Shown here: one piece after another, positions 1 through 10,502 of the stretch
Position numbering within the stretch: position 1 is the stretch's first letter
Layout of the letters: each line of letters starts with the position of its first letter
Virus record (IMG/VR): IMGVR_UViG_3300025276_000102
Location: 1-33,302 of that record
Direction: 5' to 3' (one strand)
From: a virus
Length of the DNA: 33,302 bases
Made by a program: the position numbers and the translations under genes
The notes under the pieces: generated by a model
What the model saw: only the letters and a program-made list of their open reading frames with translations
The model's database searches: none
What the model was told of the DNA's origin: nothing

Positions 1-10
1 AGTTAGTACT

Positions 11-1585
11 ATGTTAGGATGGATGGGTCAAGAGATAGATAAGTTTGATTTAAACAAAGCTATAGATGATACTTATAAAACTTTGGCTCCATCATATCAA
101 ACAAATGCTGATGATGGTAGTGTAAAAGATGACATTAGAAATAATCCTAAATTTGAAGAAGCGGTGAATAAAAAATTAGGAGCTTATTTAAATGACCCTA
201 GAAATGTAGCTAGTATTTTAGCTGACTATGCAGGAATGTCTAAAGAAGGAGGTAAAAACGGAGGTCCATCTCCTTGGGAGTTTACGGATGATGTAAAACG
301 AGAGAACAACCCTGATTCAATATACCTTACTCCAGACTCGGCAGGTAATTACAATATTGATTTAAAGAGTAAACAAGGTATATACTTAAAAGAACAAGCT
401 CTTGATTATATGAAGTCACAATTAGATTTAAAGATTCCTAAGAAAACTACTGCGAAAACATCACAAGGATTTGACAAAAATGCTGCTGACTATCAAACAG
501 AAACTTTAACTATATCAGACAATTCAACTAATTGGATGGCATTAAAAAATGCAGATAATATAGAGCGATTTGATGCAGCTAAGAAAAACCTTATGTTAAG
601 GTCTCGTCAAGATAAAAATATGACAGATATTACCGCTATTAATCAGTCTGGAGGTTTTTTAAATATAACTTATTTTGACCCAAACACTAATCAATCTACA
701 ACTCTGCCAATATCTATGTCTGGTAGTAACTTAGATTTTTTAAATCAAGGAGAAACATTTATAGGAGCTAGTTACAGTGAAGTTAATCAAAGATTAGGTA
801 AGGAAAAAATGCTACAGCTTCTTAGCGGTGAAAGAGCACCAGGTGAAGGAGGTGAGCCTGTAGATTTTAAAACTCCAAATGAAGAAGAAGTCGATATACC
901 ATATTCTAGTTTAACAATACCAAATAGTAACTTAGATAAAGCACCATACAGTTTACAGAATTATCTTAATAATGCTACAAATATTACGAATATAAGTGAC
1001 GAAACAGACGCTACAGTTTTTGCTGTAAATGAAATTTTTACTAAACAGACAAACCCTAATAAAGCGTTAAAAATGAAAGGTATGACTGTTAGGAATTTAA
1101 GCCAAACAGGTGTTCCAACTATGGGTGGTAAGCTTTTTGAACTTTATTTACCAGAGGTTATGACTGCTCCAATATTTTTAGATGCAGAATCTCCTTCTAC
1201 AACTAATGCGGTAGTTAGAGAAATATACAATGCTATTAATGAAGGCAAAACAATTACTCCTAGAAATTTACAAAAAGCTTTAGGAGGAGAAATGTATAGA
1301 AAGCAAGAATCTATTATAATGAACTTAAAGAAGAAGCAAGAAATTTCATCTGATATAGAATGGAATGATGGTATGGGTAAAAAACAAGACAACACTACAA
1401 TTGATATTGTAGATGTTATCTCAACTGTAGAGCCAGACCAAATCCCAGGGTATGTTATAGGAACAAAGCCTACTGTTCCAGCTATTTATAAAGCTTTGTT
1501 GGAGAAAGGTTTAGTAGAAAATAAGACTGACAAATTAATTTTTAAATTATATAATGAAGCTAATAAACATCATTTAACAAAATAA
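11..1585 (+). CDS. Unrecognised phage protein, possibly virion; may be 5'-partial
   Basis: I do not recognise this 524-aa protein. It is hydrophilic, has no signal peptide or obvious membrane segment, and is rich in Asn, Lys and Asp. The first ATG is at 11, but the three codons before it are open, so the gene may begin outside the window. It ends 5 nt before the 2920-aa large polyvalent protein on the same strand, so the two are probably co-transcribed. In many tailed phages the gene before such a giant protein encodes another internal or structural virion protein; that role is inferred from position only. Confidence 0.75.
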   Translation: MLGWMGQEIDKFDLNKAIDDTYKTLAPSYQTNADDGSVKDDIRNNPKFEEAVNKKLGAYLNDPRNVASILADYAGMSKEGGKNGGPSPWEFTDDVKRENNPDSIYLTPDSAGNYNIDLKSKQGIYLKEQALDYMKSQLDLKIPKKTTAKTSQGFDKNAADYQTETLTISDNSTNWMALKNADNIERFDAAKKNLMLRSRQDKNMTDITAINQSGGFLNITYFDPNTNQSTTLPISMSGSNLDFLNQGETFIGASYSEVNQRLGKEKMLQLLSGERAPGEGGEPVDFKTPNEEEVDIPYSSLTIPNSNLDKAPYSLQNYLNNATNITNISDETDATVFAVNEIFTKQTNPNKALKMKGMTVRNLSQTGVPTMGGKLFELYLPEVMTAPIFLDAESPSTTNAVVREIYNAINEGKTITPRNLQKALGGEMYRKQESIIMNLKKKQEISSDIEWNDGMGKKQDNTTIDIVDVISTVEPDQIPGYVIGTKPTVPAIYKALLEKGLVENKTDKLIFKLYNEANKHHLTK

Positions 1586-1590
1586 TATAT

Positions 1591-4500
1591 ATGGACGAAG
1601 AAAATAATTCTATAAATTATATATACGAAAATTTTGTTTTAGACAAAAATGCGTTTCCAGACTTTGAAAGTTTTAATGAAATGTACAAGGATGCTACTCC
1701 AGAAGAATTATATAATGTTGTTGACCCAGAAGCCTTTCCAGATGTTAATCAGTTTGCAGAAATGTTTGAGTTAGGTGAAGAAAAAGAAGAAAAACCAGAA
1801 TCAAGCGTTTTGACTAATGCTGTAGATTGGTTAAAAAAAAGTTACAATTCATACTTTCCAGACGAAAAAAAAAAAAAAAAAGAAGAAAAATTTCCAGAAT
1901 TTAAAAAAACTCCAGAAGGTGTTTATATTGATATAGCAACTGGAGAAGAAATGCCTTTAATCAAAAAAGGCTCAAAAGAATATAAAGACCGTAGAGGAGA
2001 ACAGCCGTTAGATATGACTAAAGGTTTTGATTTTAAACAATCTGACATTTTAAATACTGACACTAATTTTTATGAAGCTAAAAATAACATAGACTATTCT
2101 CCAGAAAATATTCATAAAAGCCTTAAAGATAATATAGGAAAGTATGGTTTTGTTTTAGATAATCCAAGTTCTAGCAATGCAATTAAAGATGCACTAACTG
2201 GAGATTTAGAGACTCTTAACTTACCAATAGAAGGTAGTGGTAATGAATCTGTTACGGTGGTTTCTACAAACGGATTAAATCGTTTTCGAATAGAACTAAA
2301 AAATGGAGCTGTACAAAATCAAGATGATTTTGATAATTTTTTACAATTTTACGGACAAAATCCAGCCGCTCCTAAACCTAATGATGAAGTTATAGCTAAA
2401 TCATTACAGGTAAAAGAATCACGTTCTGGAGCAAGATGGAATTCAGATACTAAAGATTATTCTAATGTATTAATGACAACAGTAGAGATGGATGGAGTTA
2501 ACTATGCCCTACCTTCATTGTTTCCTAAAAACCCAGAAGCTCAATCTACATATGCAGAAGATTGGATTCAATTTAATCCAAAAACACAAACTAAAGAAAT
2601 GATTGCTTTAGCTCGTGAACGAGGAGAGTTGTATGCTTTTGATAATGAAGAACAGGCTAATGATTTTGCTGGTGGTTTGTGGAAAGAAGCTAATACAGTA
2701 GATTTAGAAAAACAATTGTTTTTTAAAAAAAATGGAGTAGATAATTATACCTCAATATTTAAAGCTCTTAATAAATATGAAAAAGCAAGAGATGAAGTTT
2801 TTTTTATTGACGATGTACTTTTTAACAATAAAGTAGAAATGTCAATGACAGATTTATCTTTAAAAGGAGGAGCTCCTACTCCTGTAGACAGAAATGTTCC
2901 TAAGGTTACTAAAGAAGAAAAATTACTTTACCCATATTTATTTAATAAAGACGGAAAGTTAAGAGCAGATTATAAAGCTTACAGAAACAAAAAAAATGAA
3001 CAAAGAGATAATCTATACAACATTACACAAGACCAAAACTTTGTAGCTACTACTATTGCTTGGGATATAGAAGCAGCTAAACGAAGGCAAGTATATACTG
3101 ACCAAGCTTATCAAATAGATAAACAAGCACAAATGTCAGAAGTGGTGTTGAATAATTTTGCCATAGAAAAATTTGGCAAAAAAATAAGTAATTTACCTTT
3201 AATGATTTCCGAAGGAGACTATGATGAAGCAGATATAAGTTTAGTAAATTTTATGGTAGCAGCAAAAGCTCAGATAGATATGGATAAAAAATATGCTGCT
3301 GACCAATTTTTTGTTTCAAAAACATATTTAGATTCTAAAAATCTTAAATACGCTCAAGGAAAAGTATTAAAAGGAATGTGGAATAATGTTTCTAATGAAT
3401 GGAATACTCGTAGAAAAAGAGGAGAGGCTGGTAAAGTAATTTTAGCTATGGGCGTATCTGATAGTCCTACAGAAACAGAAGATATATTAGGAATGTCTAG
3501 AGAAGAAGCGGCAAAATATATTTCGGATAAACTAATGGAATCAACTACTTCCAGCAAAGGTAGTTCTATAGAAATGTTAGAGTGGAATAGAAGTAAAGGT
3601 TTTAGAGAAAGTGTAGATGTTTTATTAGATAACCCTTTAGATATGGGATTGTCTTTATCGGCTGGTTCTTTTTCCGAAATATTACCTTATGGAGTACAAA
3701 TGGTTTTAGGAGCAGGGGGTATAAATGCTAGTATGGCAGCTATATTAACGAAAGGACCTCTTCAAGCAAAAGTATTTGCTGGGTTAAAAGGTTTAGTTAA
3801 AGGAATGCAAGTAGGAGCGGCTGGAACTTTAATTGCAATGGAATATACTAATGCTGCTTTTGAAGCAATGACATTAAAAGGATATGACATAGCTAGTCCA
3901 GAAAGTGTTTTAAAAGCCGTTCAAGATGATAATGTTTGGACAGAAGCAAGAAATGTTGGTTTAGCAAGAGGTATCCCTATTGCTATAGTAGATTATTTTA
4001 CAGCTAGAATGGCTGGTAGAATATTGATGGGTAGAAGTACTTTTGGTTGGAGAAAATATGGTTTGTTGGCTGTAGAAAGGTCACTTATTGACCCTGCTGG
4101 TGAAGCTTATGGTGAATATTTAGCTCAATTAAATAATCAGTTATTAAACAATAAAGAATTTAGAGCAGAAGAAATTGGTTTAGAAGCAATTGGTGCATTT
4201 GGAAGTAATTTTAGTAATCAGGTTGCGAATGGATTTGTAACTGCTTTAAAAAATGAAAGAATTATTGCTGGAGAACGAATGTCAGGAAACCAAGGTACTG
4301 CTAATTACTCTGAAAGAATTGGTAATAGTGAGCAGGTAAGTAATTGGGCAAATTCAATGGAAGAAACAAAACAATTATCTACATCCACGGTTCAAGATAT
4401 ACAAGAAAATATAGGAGCTAAAAGAGAAGCTAAGACTTTAATGCAAATGAATGATGGGCAAGTTACTAATTCTAAAGATTTACCTATTCAAACTACAATG

Positions 4501-7500
4501 ATGGAGTTGATAAGATTACAAAATCAATTATCCATATCCCCAACTTCTACAACTATATTTGGAAAAGAAATAGGTTTGATTAAACAAGCTTTAAATACTT
4601 TAGCGATTAACAAGGTCTTTAATCCAGGTGATGAAAACATACAAGCTTTAAGCCAACTTTCTGATAAACTATTTAATAAACCTTTTTTCAATCTTGAAAC
4701 TCAAGAATTAAAAGATGTTAAGGGAACTGTAATAGAGGAAGAAAATAAAGTTGAAGATGTCCAAAAAACAGAAACACAAGTAGAGAATACTTCCGAAAAG
4801 CAAACGACACAAGCATTAAACCAAGTTACGAATCAAGAAAGTATTGAAGAAAGTTTAAGTGCTGACATTGAAGATATTAATGGCGAAATTTTATCTGTTA
4901 GACAAGAACTCAAACAGGATTTAAAAAAAACTGGTCTTACTAAAGACCAAAAAGTAGAATATAGAGAAACTGCAAAAGAGTTAATACAGTCTTATAAAGA
5001 AGATATAAAAGAAGCTAAAAGAGAAGCTAAAAGAGAAATAAAAGAAGCTAATAGAGGGGATGTACAGTTGAGTCAAAAAAATATTAGTGAGTTGTTTACT
5101 GATGACAGAACAAGTAATACCAATGTAGTAGCATTTAGTAAAGTTCCTTTAAGTGCAATAAAAGATAAAAGAATTCCAGGTGGTACTACAAGAGATGTTT
5201 ATGACATAGGTAATGATAGAGTAATTAAAATTGCTAAAAATCCTAAAGGTCTGCAACAAAACGCATCTATCGGATATGGAGATGCACGTATGTTAGGAGG
5301 TAAGGTCCCAGAAATTTATGAAGTAGGAACAGATTATCTTGTTGTAGAGAAAGTTCCACGTAATGATAAAGCAGTAAGAGCATTTTTAAAGCCTTTGGAA
5401 AAATTTTCAGCTATAGATTTTGAAGATAGACCTAGAGAGTTAATGAATGTAATGGAAGAGCTAGACTTACAAGACTTTTTAAACTATGATTTATTATGGA
5501 ATGATTTTAAATCTCCAAGAAACTGGGGTCAAAGAGCTGATGGTACTATTGTTTTAGTTGACGAAGGTGCATTAAATAAAAATGTTACCTCTACATCTAA
5601 AGTTCCAGATTGGGCTAGTCAAGAATGGTCTGAAGTAAAACGAGATAGAAAAGGAGGTTCTGATGTAAGTTTAAGCCAAAGACGTATACCTTTAAAAAAC
5701 TTATTGCTTGACTATGGTTATGATACTAAAACTGGATTTTTTCCTAATACAATTTCAAATATAAGTCCATTGAAAAGGGGATTACAAACTTTTGGATATG
5801 ATTTAATAACTAATAATAATGAAGTTACAGGAAAAGTAACTGGGTACCATATTGCTCAAGAAGGAGGTAAAAGAAAATTAGATTTATTTAAAGGAGAAAA
5901 ATTAAAAAGAGAAGCAAAACAAGAAAAGAAAGTTTCTGCAGAAACTCGTAAAGAATTAGTTGAGTTATTAAGTAAAGCATTCCCTGGCGTTAAGGTGTTT
6001 GATAATGTAGAAGCTTTTGAAAAAAACATAAATCAACCAGGAGTAGTAAAAAGACAAACCAAAGATGGATATATTGCTTATGGTGCAAAAGGAGATGGTA
6101 GTATATATTTAAATCCAGATGATAAAACACTTACTCTTCCATTGCACGAATTTGGTCATATGTTTGTTGATTATTTAAAAAGCAAGAGGTCTGGAGAAAA
6201 AGGAAGTTCTCTTTACAAAAGAGGATTACAGCTTATAACATCTACTGAAAAAGGACAAGAAGAATACGATAAACAAGTAAAAATATATGGTGAAGGAAGA
6301 AAAGCAAGAGAAGAAGCTCTTGTTGAATATATAGCTAATGAAGGTAGAAGAAGAGCTGAAGGAGCTCAACAGTCTCAATCAGCAAAAGATAAATTAGCAA
6401 AGTGGTTTGACCTTCTTATGGCATTTGTTAAAAAACAATTTATGAAACTTAAAGATTTGTTTTCTAGTAAAACATTTGCTCAAGACATTCAAGGAATGTC
6501 TTTGGAAGATTTTGTAAATATGTCTCTTAGAGAATTACTGGGAGGACAAGTTATAGATGAAAATGTAGGAGTTGAAATAGAACAAGATGGTCAAATGAGA
6601 TTACCATCTTTATCTCAACAAGAAATACAAGTGCCTAAAGGAACAGACATAAATGTGATAGTTAAAAAATCTAGAGATTTAGGTATTATAGATTCTCAAA
6701 TACGTGAAGTATTAAAAGGTAGAAATAATTTTAGTATTGAAGAAATTAATGATTCTTTAGCATTTGAAATGATTGAGGGTCAAACATTGCCTTTGGCTTT
6801 TAGAGATATGAAAGGTGGTTCTAATATTGGATTAGCTTTATTTACTGAAACTTTCAATAAAGTTTTAGATTTTATTGGTAAAGGAACTACTACACAAGTT
6901 AGAAAAAAACATATTCAAAGAGTTAAAAGAAAATACCCTGCAGCCACTAAAGGTTTAACTGTTCAAGAACTATTAAGAAAATATCCTGTTAATACAAAAT
7001 TAATTGCAGCAGCTAAAACACCTGCAGAAGTTAGAGAGTTTGCAAAAAAATCCTTAGAATCTAACCCTATGTTTGTATCTCAATCAAAAGAAATACAAGA
7101 TAATTTAGTTATTGCATTTGATAGGTCGGTAGGAATATCTGCAAATAAAGATGTTCAAAAAGAAATAAGAGAGTTAAGAAGTAAACTGCAAGTTAGAAGA
7201 AGAACTGAAAAAAATATTCAGAAAGTTAAAAGCGAACTTAATGATTATATAAAACTTAATTTTCCCAAAGGACTTATGGTTCCTAGGGCTGTGATGACTA
7301 AGTTAAATAAATTAATTGCTGGAGTAAATAAAAAAAATTATTTAAGACAAGTTGAGAGTGTAATTCAAGAAATTGATTCTCAAAATGAAAAAATTAAAAA
7401 CAAAGTAATTGATAAAATAAAAAAACTTATTGAGACCAATGCTCGTACTGGCACAACTGCATCTAATAAAACAAGAAAATCAACTAATATAGATGTTACT

Positions 7501-10353
7501 ACAAAAGAATTTTTTATTGCTGCTAAAAAATTAATTGACGCTTATATTACTGGAGATGTAGATGTGTTTTTTAATGAAATTATAGAGCTTTCAGCGTTAG
7601 AAGACACTGTTAGAGCTGCTATTTCTAATCCAACAAACAAAGCTGCTAGAGATTTAGTAGCTAGAGCAGATGCTTTTGCAATATTAGGAAGTCTTCCTAC
7701 AATGTCTCTCCAAGAAATAGAACAAATATTTGAAGATTTAAAAAATCAAAGAGAAATAGGTAGAGAGCAATATGCAGAAGACCAGGCAAAAAGAAAAAAA
7801 GAAATAGATAAATTAAAAACACAAGCTGACACTCAAATAACTAAAACTAATCCAGAATTATTTCTTCCAGATGGAACGCCAGTTAATACTGATAATTTAT
7901 CTCAACAAAGAAGAAGACAAATATTAGATGGATTTGATGCAAATGGTGAAAATAGTTTTATAAAATCAATGAAATCTTATGTTCAAACTGTGGCTGGACA
8001 AAAACTTAGTGATTTTGTAAGAGAAATAAAACTACAAACAAAAGATATGTTAGCTGCAGGAAATTTATTTTACACTTCACTCGACTCCAGACAAGGAAAG
8101 TTTTTTAGTGATGAATTTTTCTATAGACTAACTGATGCTAATGAAATTTATCATCAGATATTTAGAGGAAAACAAAATGCTATGTCTGATATTGCTAACG
8201 AGATATATAAAAAGAAAAAATATCCGAATGTTCTAGGTCGTTTAATGGGTGCTAATTTTGGAAATATTAGTGCTTATCAATATATAAAACAATTAGCAGA
8301 AACCAAAGGTAATATAACTTTAAAAAACATCAACAAACAGGGATTTGATGGAGAAACTACATCTATATTTACTACCGATGAAGCTTTAAGAATGTATGCT
8401 TTATCTCAAAACCCTAGGGGAAGAAGAATACTTTTACGTGATGGTGTTGATGAAAAAATACTTAATCAAATAGAAAAGTTTATAGGAAAAGAGATGATAA
8501 GTTTTGTAGACAATGCAATTGATTACCTTAATACTGTGGGCTATGAACAAGCTAATGATATCCATAGAACAATATTTGGAGTTAATTTACCTTATGAAGA
8601 AAATTATTTTCCTCAAGCTACTGAAAGCAGGAGTGTTAAAGATAAAGACGGTGAAACATCAACTAGACCTACTAAAGGTGAAAGTTTAAGTGTAGACCCA
8701 CAAAGTCCTTTATCCACTATTCAAGCCTTTGCACCTGACAGTTTTTCTGAAAGAACCAAAAATGAAGAAGATTTAAGAATGATTTTAAATTTAGGATTTT
8801 TTCAAGTATTAGATAATTATTTAGAACAAACCTCAAGATTTGAAGCTTATGCTGAACCTGCTAAAATTTTAGAACAAGTACTTCGTATACCTTCAGTAAA
8901 AGCATTATTAGATTTTACTGGATTAAAAAAATCAGTTGTATATAATATTAATGTAGAACTTGACCCTAAAGGAATAACAAGAGGAGTGGATAAATCGATA
9001 ATAATTTCTAGAGGCGTTAATCTAATGACTAGCTATTATCTTTCATTAAAATTAATGCAAGTTCCTAAACAAGCTTCTTCTTATGTATTGGCATATCCTT
9101 TATATACTACTGGTAAATATAGTGTGTATAAAAAAAGACTAGCTGGTGACCCTATATTTGAAAAAAACAGAAATGTTATTTTGCAGGTACCAGAATTATT
9201 AGCTCAAGCTCTTAGTTCAGTTCCTAGTGAAGCCATTACGTTTGCTGAATTTAATGCTAAAGCTGTAAAATATTTTGCTAATTATAAAAGTAGTGTAGCT
9301 AAAATGAGAAGAATTTCTGCTACTATTGACTCTAGAGTTTTAGAAGCTTCAGAGGGAAATATATATGCTTTATATAGTGGAAGAGAAATGGAAGGAACTC
9401 CTGAGATGATTAAAAAATATGGAGCTTCTTATAAATTAATTGCTCAAACATTTGGATACTTTACTAACGTAGGAGATATAGCAGGTATTATAGGTTATCT
9501 TATCGTGTATGATGAGCTGGTGGATAATCAAGGATTTTCTCACGAAGATGCTCTAAGAGTTTTTAATGATTACAATTTAACCAATCAAAGCCGTAGAGGT
9601 ATAGACAAGGTGGGAATTCAATCTTCTAAAAACGGTTTAGCAAAATTATTTACATCATTTACAAGTTCACCGATACAATTAGCTAACAATACTTATATTG
9701 CTGCTTCTAATATTTCTAAAGATACTGCTCAAAACAAAGTTCCAGATATGAAAGATGTTAGGGCTTTGGGTCTTAACGCTTCTTTAAGTACAATGTACTT
9801 TTTAGCAATAGGAAATATAGCTTTATTATTATTAGGAAAGTCAGATAAAGATGATGATTTTGATGATAGAGAAAAATTCTGGGAAAGAGTAACTAAAATG
9901 TATGGATTAATAGGATTAGTTAATGCTATTCCTACCTTAGGTCAAGCAATTCAAACTTTTATAAATGAAAAAGAAGGTAAGGGTTGGAAAAAAGCTGATG
10001 CTAACATCACTAGTCCATTAAACGAGTTTGCCGAAACATTTGGTGCTATTCTTAATGAGGAAAATAAAGATGACCCTATACTAATACCTATTATGTATGA
10101 ATTAATGCAGTTTGCTATGGGAGTACAATTAACTCCAATTGAAGCTGCGTATAATATGGCTAACGACCAAGAACATTTAGCATACTGGTTTTTAATATTC
10201 GCTGGTATATCTCCAGGAAGTATTCCAGAAAGATTTAAACCAGATAAGAAAAGCAAAAAGAAATATAACTATAACCAAGCGAGTCCTACTCAAAGAATAA
10301 TAGATTCCAAGCAAAGAACCAGAGGGAAAAAATATAAAAATTTTAGAAAATAA
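1591..10353 (+). CDS. Large polyvalent protein: kinase-like and zincin domains, probable internal/ejected virion protein
   Basis: A 2920-aa multidomain protein. Residues about 10-60 hold two copies of an AFPDxxxFxEM[YF] motif. Residues 274-366 (MDGVNYALPSLFP, RGELYAF, GGLWKE) resemble a module frequent in giant phage virion proteins. A kinase-like domain at about 1190-1340 has a glycine-rich start (G1197-G1207), K1213 in VIKIAK, a catalytic-loop-like D1305 with N1311, and D1324-E-G in place of DFG. A zincin-like peptidase at about 1370-1670 has H1519-E-F-G-H1523 with E1575 or E1579 as likely third ligand. Coiled-coil-rich stretches follow. The C-terminus (about 2430-2900), with a hydrophobic segment near 2738-2749, resembles the large polyvalent proteins of podoviruses. 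Such proteins are typically packaged and ejected with the DNA. An A17 run at 1865-1881 lies inside the reading frame. Confidence 0.85.
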   Translation: MDEENNSINYIYENFVLDKNAFPDFESFNEMYKDATPEELYNVVDPEAFPDVNQFAEMFELGEEKEEKPESSVLTNAVDWLKKSYNSYFPDEKKKKKEEKFPEFKKTPEGVYIDIATGEEMPLIKKGSKEYKDRRGEQPLDMTKGFDFKQSDILNTDTNFYEAKNNIDYSPENIHKSLKDNIGKYGFVLDNPSSSNAIKDALTGDLETLNLPIEGSGNESVTVVSTNGLNRFRIELKNGAVQNQDDFDNFLQFYGQNPAAPKPNDEVIAKSLQVKESRSGARWNSDTKDYSNVLMTTVEMDGVNYALPSLFPKNPEAQSTYAEDWIQFNPKTQTKEMIALARERGELYAFDNEEQANDFAGGLWKEANTVDLEKQLFFKKNGVDNYTSIFKALNKYEKARDEVFFIDDVLFNNKVEMSMTDLSLKGGAPTPVDRNVPKVTKEEKLLYPYLFNKDGKLRADYKAYRNKKNEQRDNLYNITQDQNFVATTIAWDIEAAKRRQVYTDQAYQIDKQAQMSEVVLNNFAIEKFGKKISNLPLMISEGDYDEADISLVNFMVAAKAQIDMDKKYAADQFFVSKTYLDSKNLKYAQGKVLKGMWNNVSNEWNTRRKRGEAGKVILAMGVSDSPTETEDILGMSREEAAKYISDKLMESTTSSKGSSIEMLEWNRSKGFRESVDVLLDNPLDMGLSLSAGSFSEILPYGVQMVLGAGGINASMAAILTKGPLQAKVFAGLKGLVKGMQVGAAGTLIAMEYTNAAFEAMTLKGYDIASPESVLKAVQDDNVWTEARNVGLARGIPIAIVDYFTARMAGRILMGRSTFGWRKYGLLAVERSLIDPAGEAYGEYLAQLNNQLLNNKEFRAEEIGLEAIGAFGSNFSNQVANGFVTALKNERIIAGERMSGNQGTANYSERIGNSEQVSNWANSMEETKQLSTSTVQDIQENIGAKREAKTLMQMNDGQVTNSKDLPIQTTMMELIRLQNQLSISPTSTTIFGKEIGLIKQALNTLAINKVFNPGDENIQALSQLSDKLFNKPFFNLETQELKDVKGTVIEEENKVEDVQKTETQVENTSEKQTTQALNQVTNQESIEESLSADIEDINGEILSVRQELKQDLKKTGLTKDQKVEYRETAKELIQSYKEDIKEAKREAKREIKEANRGDVQLSQKNISELFTDDRTSNTNVVAFSKVPLSAIKDKRIPGGTTRDVYDIGNDRVIKIAKNPKGLQQNASIGYGDARMLGGKVPEIYEVGTDYLVVEKVPRNDKAVRAFLKPLEKFSAIDFEDRPRELMNVMEELDLQDFLNYDLLWNDFKSPRNWGQRADGTIVLVDEGALNKNVTSTSKVPDWASQEWSEVKRDRKGGSDVSLSQRRIPLKNLLLDYGYDTKTGFFPNTISNISPLKRGLQTFGYDLITNNNEVTGKVTGYHIAQEGGKRKLDLFKGEKLKREAKQEKKVSAETRKELVELLSKAFPGVKVFDNVEAFEKNINQPGVVKRQTKDGYIAYGAKGDGSIYLNPDDKTLTLPLHEFGHMFVDYLKSKRSGEKGSSLYKRGLQLITSTEKGQEEYDKQVKIYGEGRKAREEALVEYIANEGRRRAEGAQQSQSAKDKLAKWFDLLMAFVKKQFMKLKDLFSSKTFAQDIQGMSLEDFVNMSLRELLGGQVIDENVGVEIEQDGQMRLPSLSQQEIQVPKGTDINVIVKKSRDLGIIDSQIREVLKGRNNFSIEEINDSLAFEMIEGQTLPLAFRDMKGGSNIGLALFTETFNKVLDFIGKGTTTQVRKKHIQRVKRKYPAATKGLTVQELLRKYPVNTKLIAAAKTPAEVREFAKKSLESNPMFVSQSKEIQDNLVIAFDRSVGISANKDVQKEIRELRSKLQVRRRTEKNIQKVKSELNDYIKLNFPKGLMVPRAVMTKLNKLIAGVNKKNYLRQVESVIQEIDSQNEKIKNKVIDKIKKLIETNARTGTTASNKTRKSTNIDVTTKEFFIAAKKLIDAYITGDVDVFFNEIIELSALEDTVRAAISNPTNKAARDLVARADAFAILGSLPTMSLQEIEQIFEDLKNQREIGREQYAEDQAKRKKEIDKLKTQADTQITKTNPELFLPDGTPVNTDNLSQQRRRQILDGFDANGENSFIKSMKSYVQTVAGQKLSDFVREIKLQTKDMLAAGNLFYTSLDSRQGKFFSDEFFYRLTDANEIYHQIFRGKQNAMSDIANEIYKKKKYPNVLGRLMGANFGNISAYQYIKQLAETKGNITLKNINKQGFDGETTSIFTTDEALRMYALSQNPRGRRILLRDGVDEKILNQIEKFIGKEMISFVDNAIDYLNTVGYEQANDIHRTIFGVNLPYEENYFPQATESRSVKDKDGETSTRPTKGESLSVDPQSPLSTIQAFAPDSFSERTKNEEDLRMILNLGFFQVLDNYLEQTSRFEAYAEPAKILEQVLRIPSVKALLDFTGLKKSVVYNINVELDPKGITRGVDKSIIISRGVNLMTSYYLSLKLMQVPKQASSYVLAYPLYTTGKYSVYKKRLAGDPIFEKNRNVILQVPELLAQALSSVPSEAITFAEFNAKAVKYFANYKSSVAKMRRISATIDSRVLEASEGNIYALYSGREMEGTPEMIKKYGASYKLIAQTFGYFTNVGDIAGIIGYLIVYDELVDNQGFSHEDALRVFNDYNLTNQSRRGIDKVGIQSSKNGLAKLFTSFTSSPIQLANNTYIAASNISKDTAQNKVPDMKDVRALGLNASLSTMYFLAIGNIALLLLGKSDKDDDFDDREKFWERVTKMYGLIGLVNAIPTLGQAIQTFINEKEGKGWKKADANITSPLNEFAETFGAILNEENKDDPILIPIMYELMQFAMGVQLTPIEAAYNMANDQEHLAYWFLIFAGISPGSIPERFKPDKKSKKKYNYNQASPTQRIIDSKQRTRGKKYKNFRK

Positions 10354-10355
10354 AA

Positions 10356-10502
10356 ATGCCGTTTAAAAAAGTAGGAAAAAATAAAAACGTAAGTCCAAGT
10401 GGTAGAGTGTTTACTGATGCTCAAGTAAAGCTATATTATGCTACTGATGGTTTTAAAAACAAAAGACCTAAAAGAGGAGGCTTTAAAAAATCTCAAAAAT
10501 AG
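10356..10502 (+). CDS. Tiny basic protein (48 aa), unknown
   Basis: A 48-codon ORF beginning MPFKKVGKNK, very rich in Lys and Arg and ending KKSQK. It starts 2 nt after the stop of the giant virion protein, which supports co-translation. Its stop overlaps the convergent metallophosphoesterase gene by 10 nt. In composition and size it resembles the lysine-rich genes at 29440-31388. It may bind nucleic acid or be a minor virion component, but nothing specific is visible. Confidence 0.65.
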   Translation: MPFKKVGKNKNVSPSGRVFTDAQVKLYYATDGFKNKRPKRGGFKKSQK

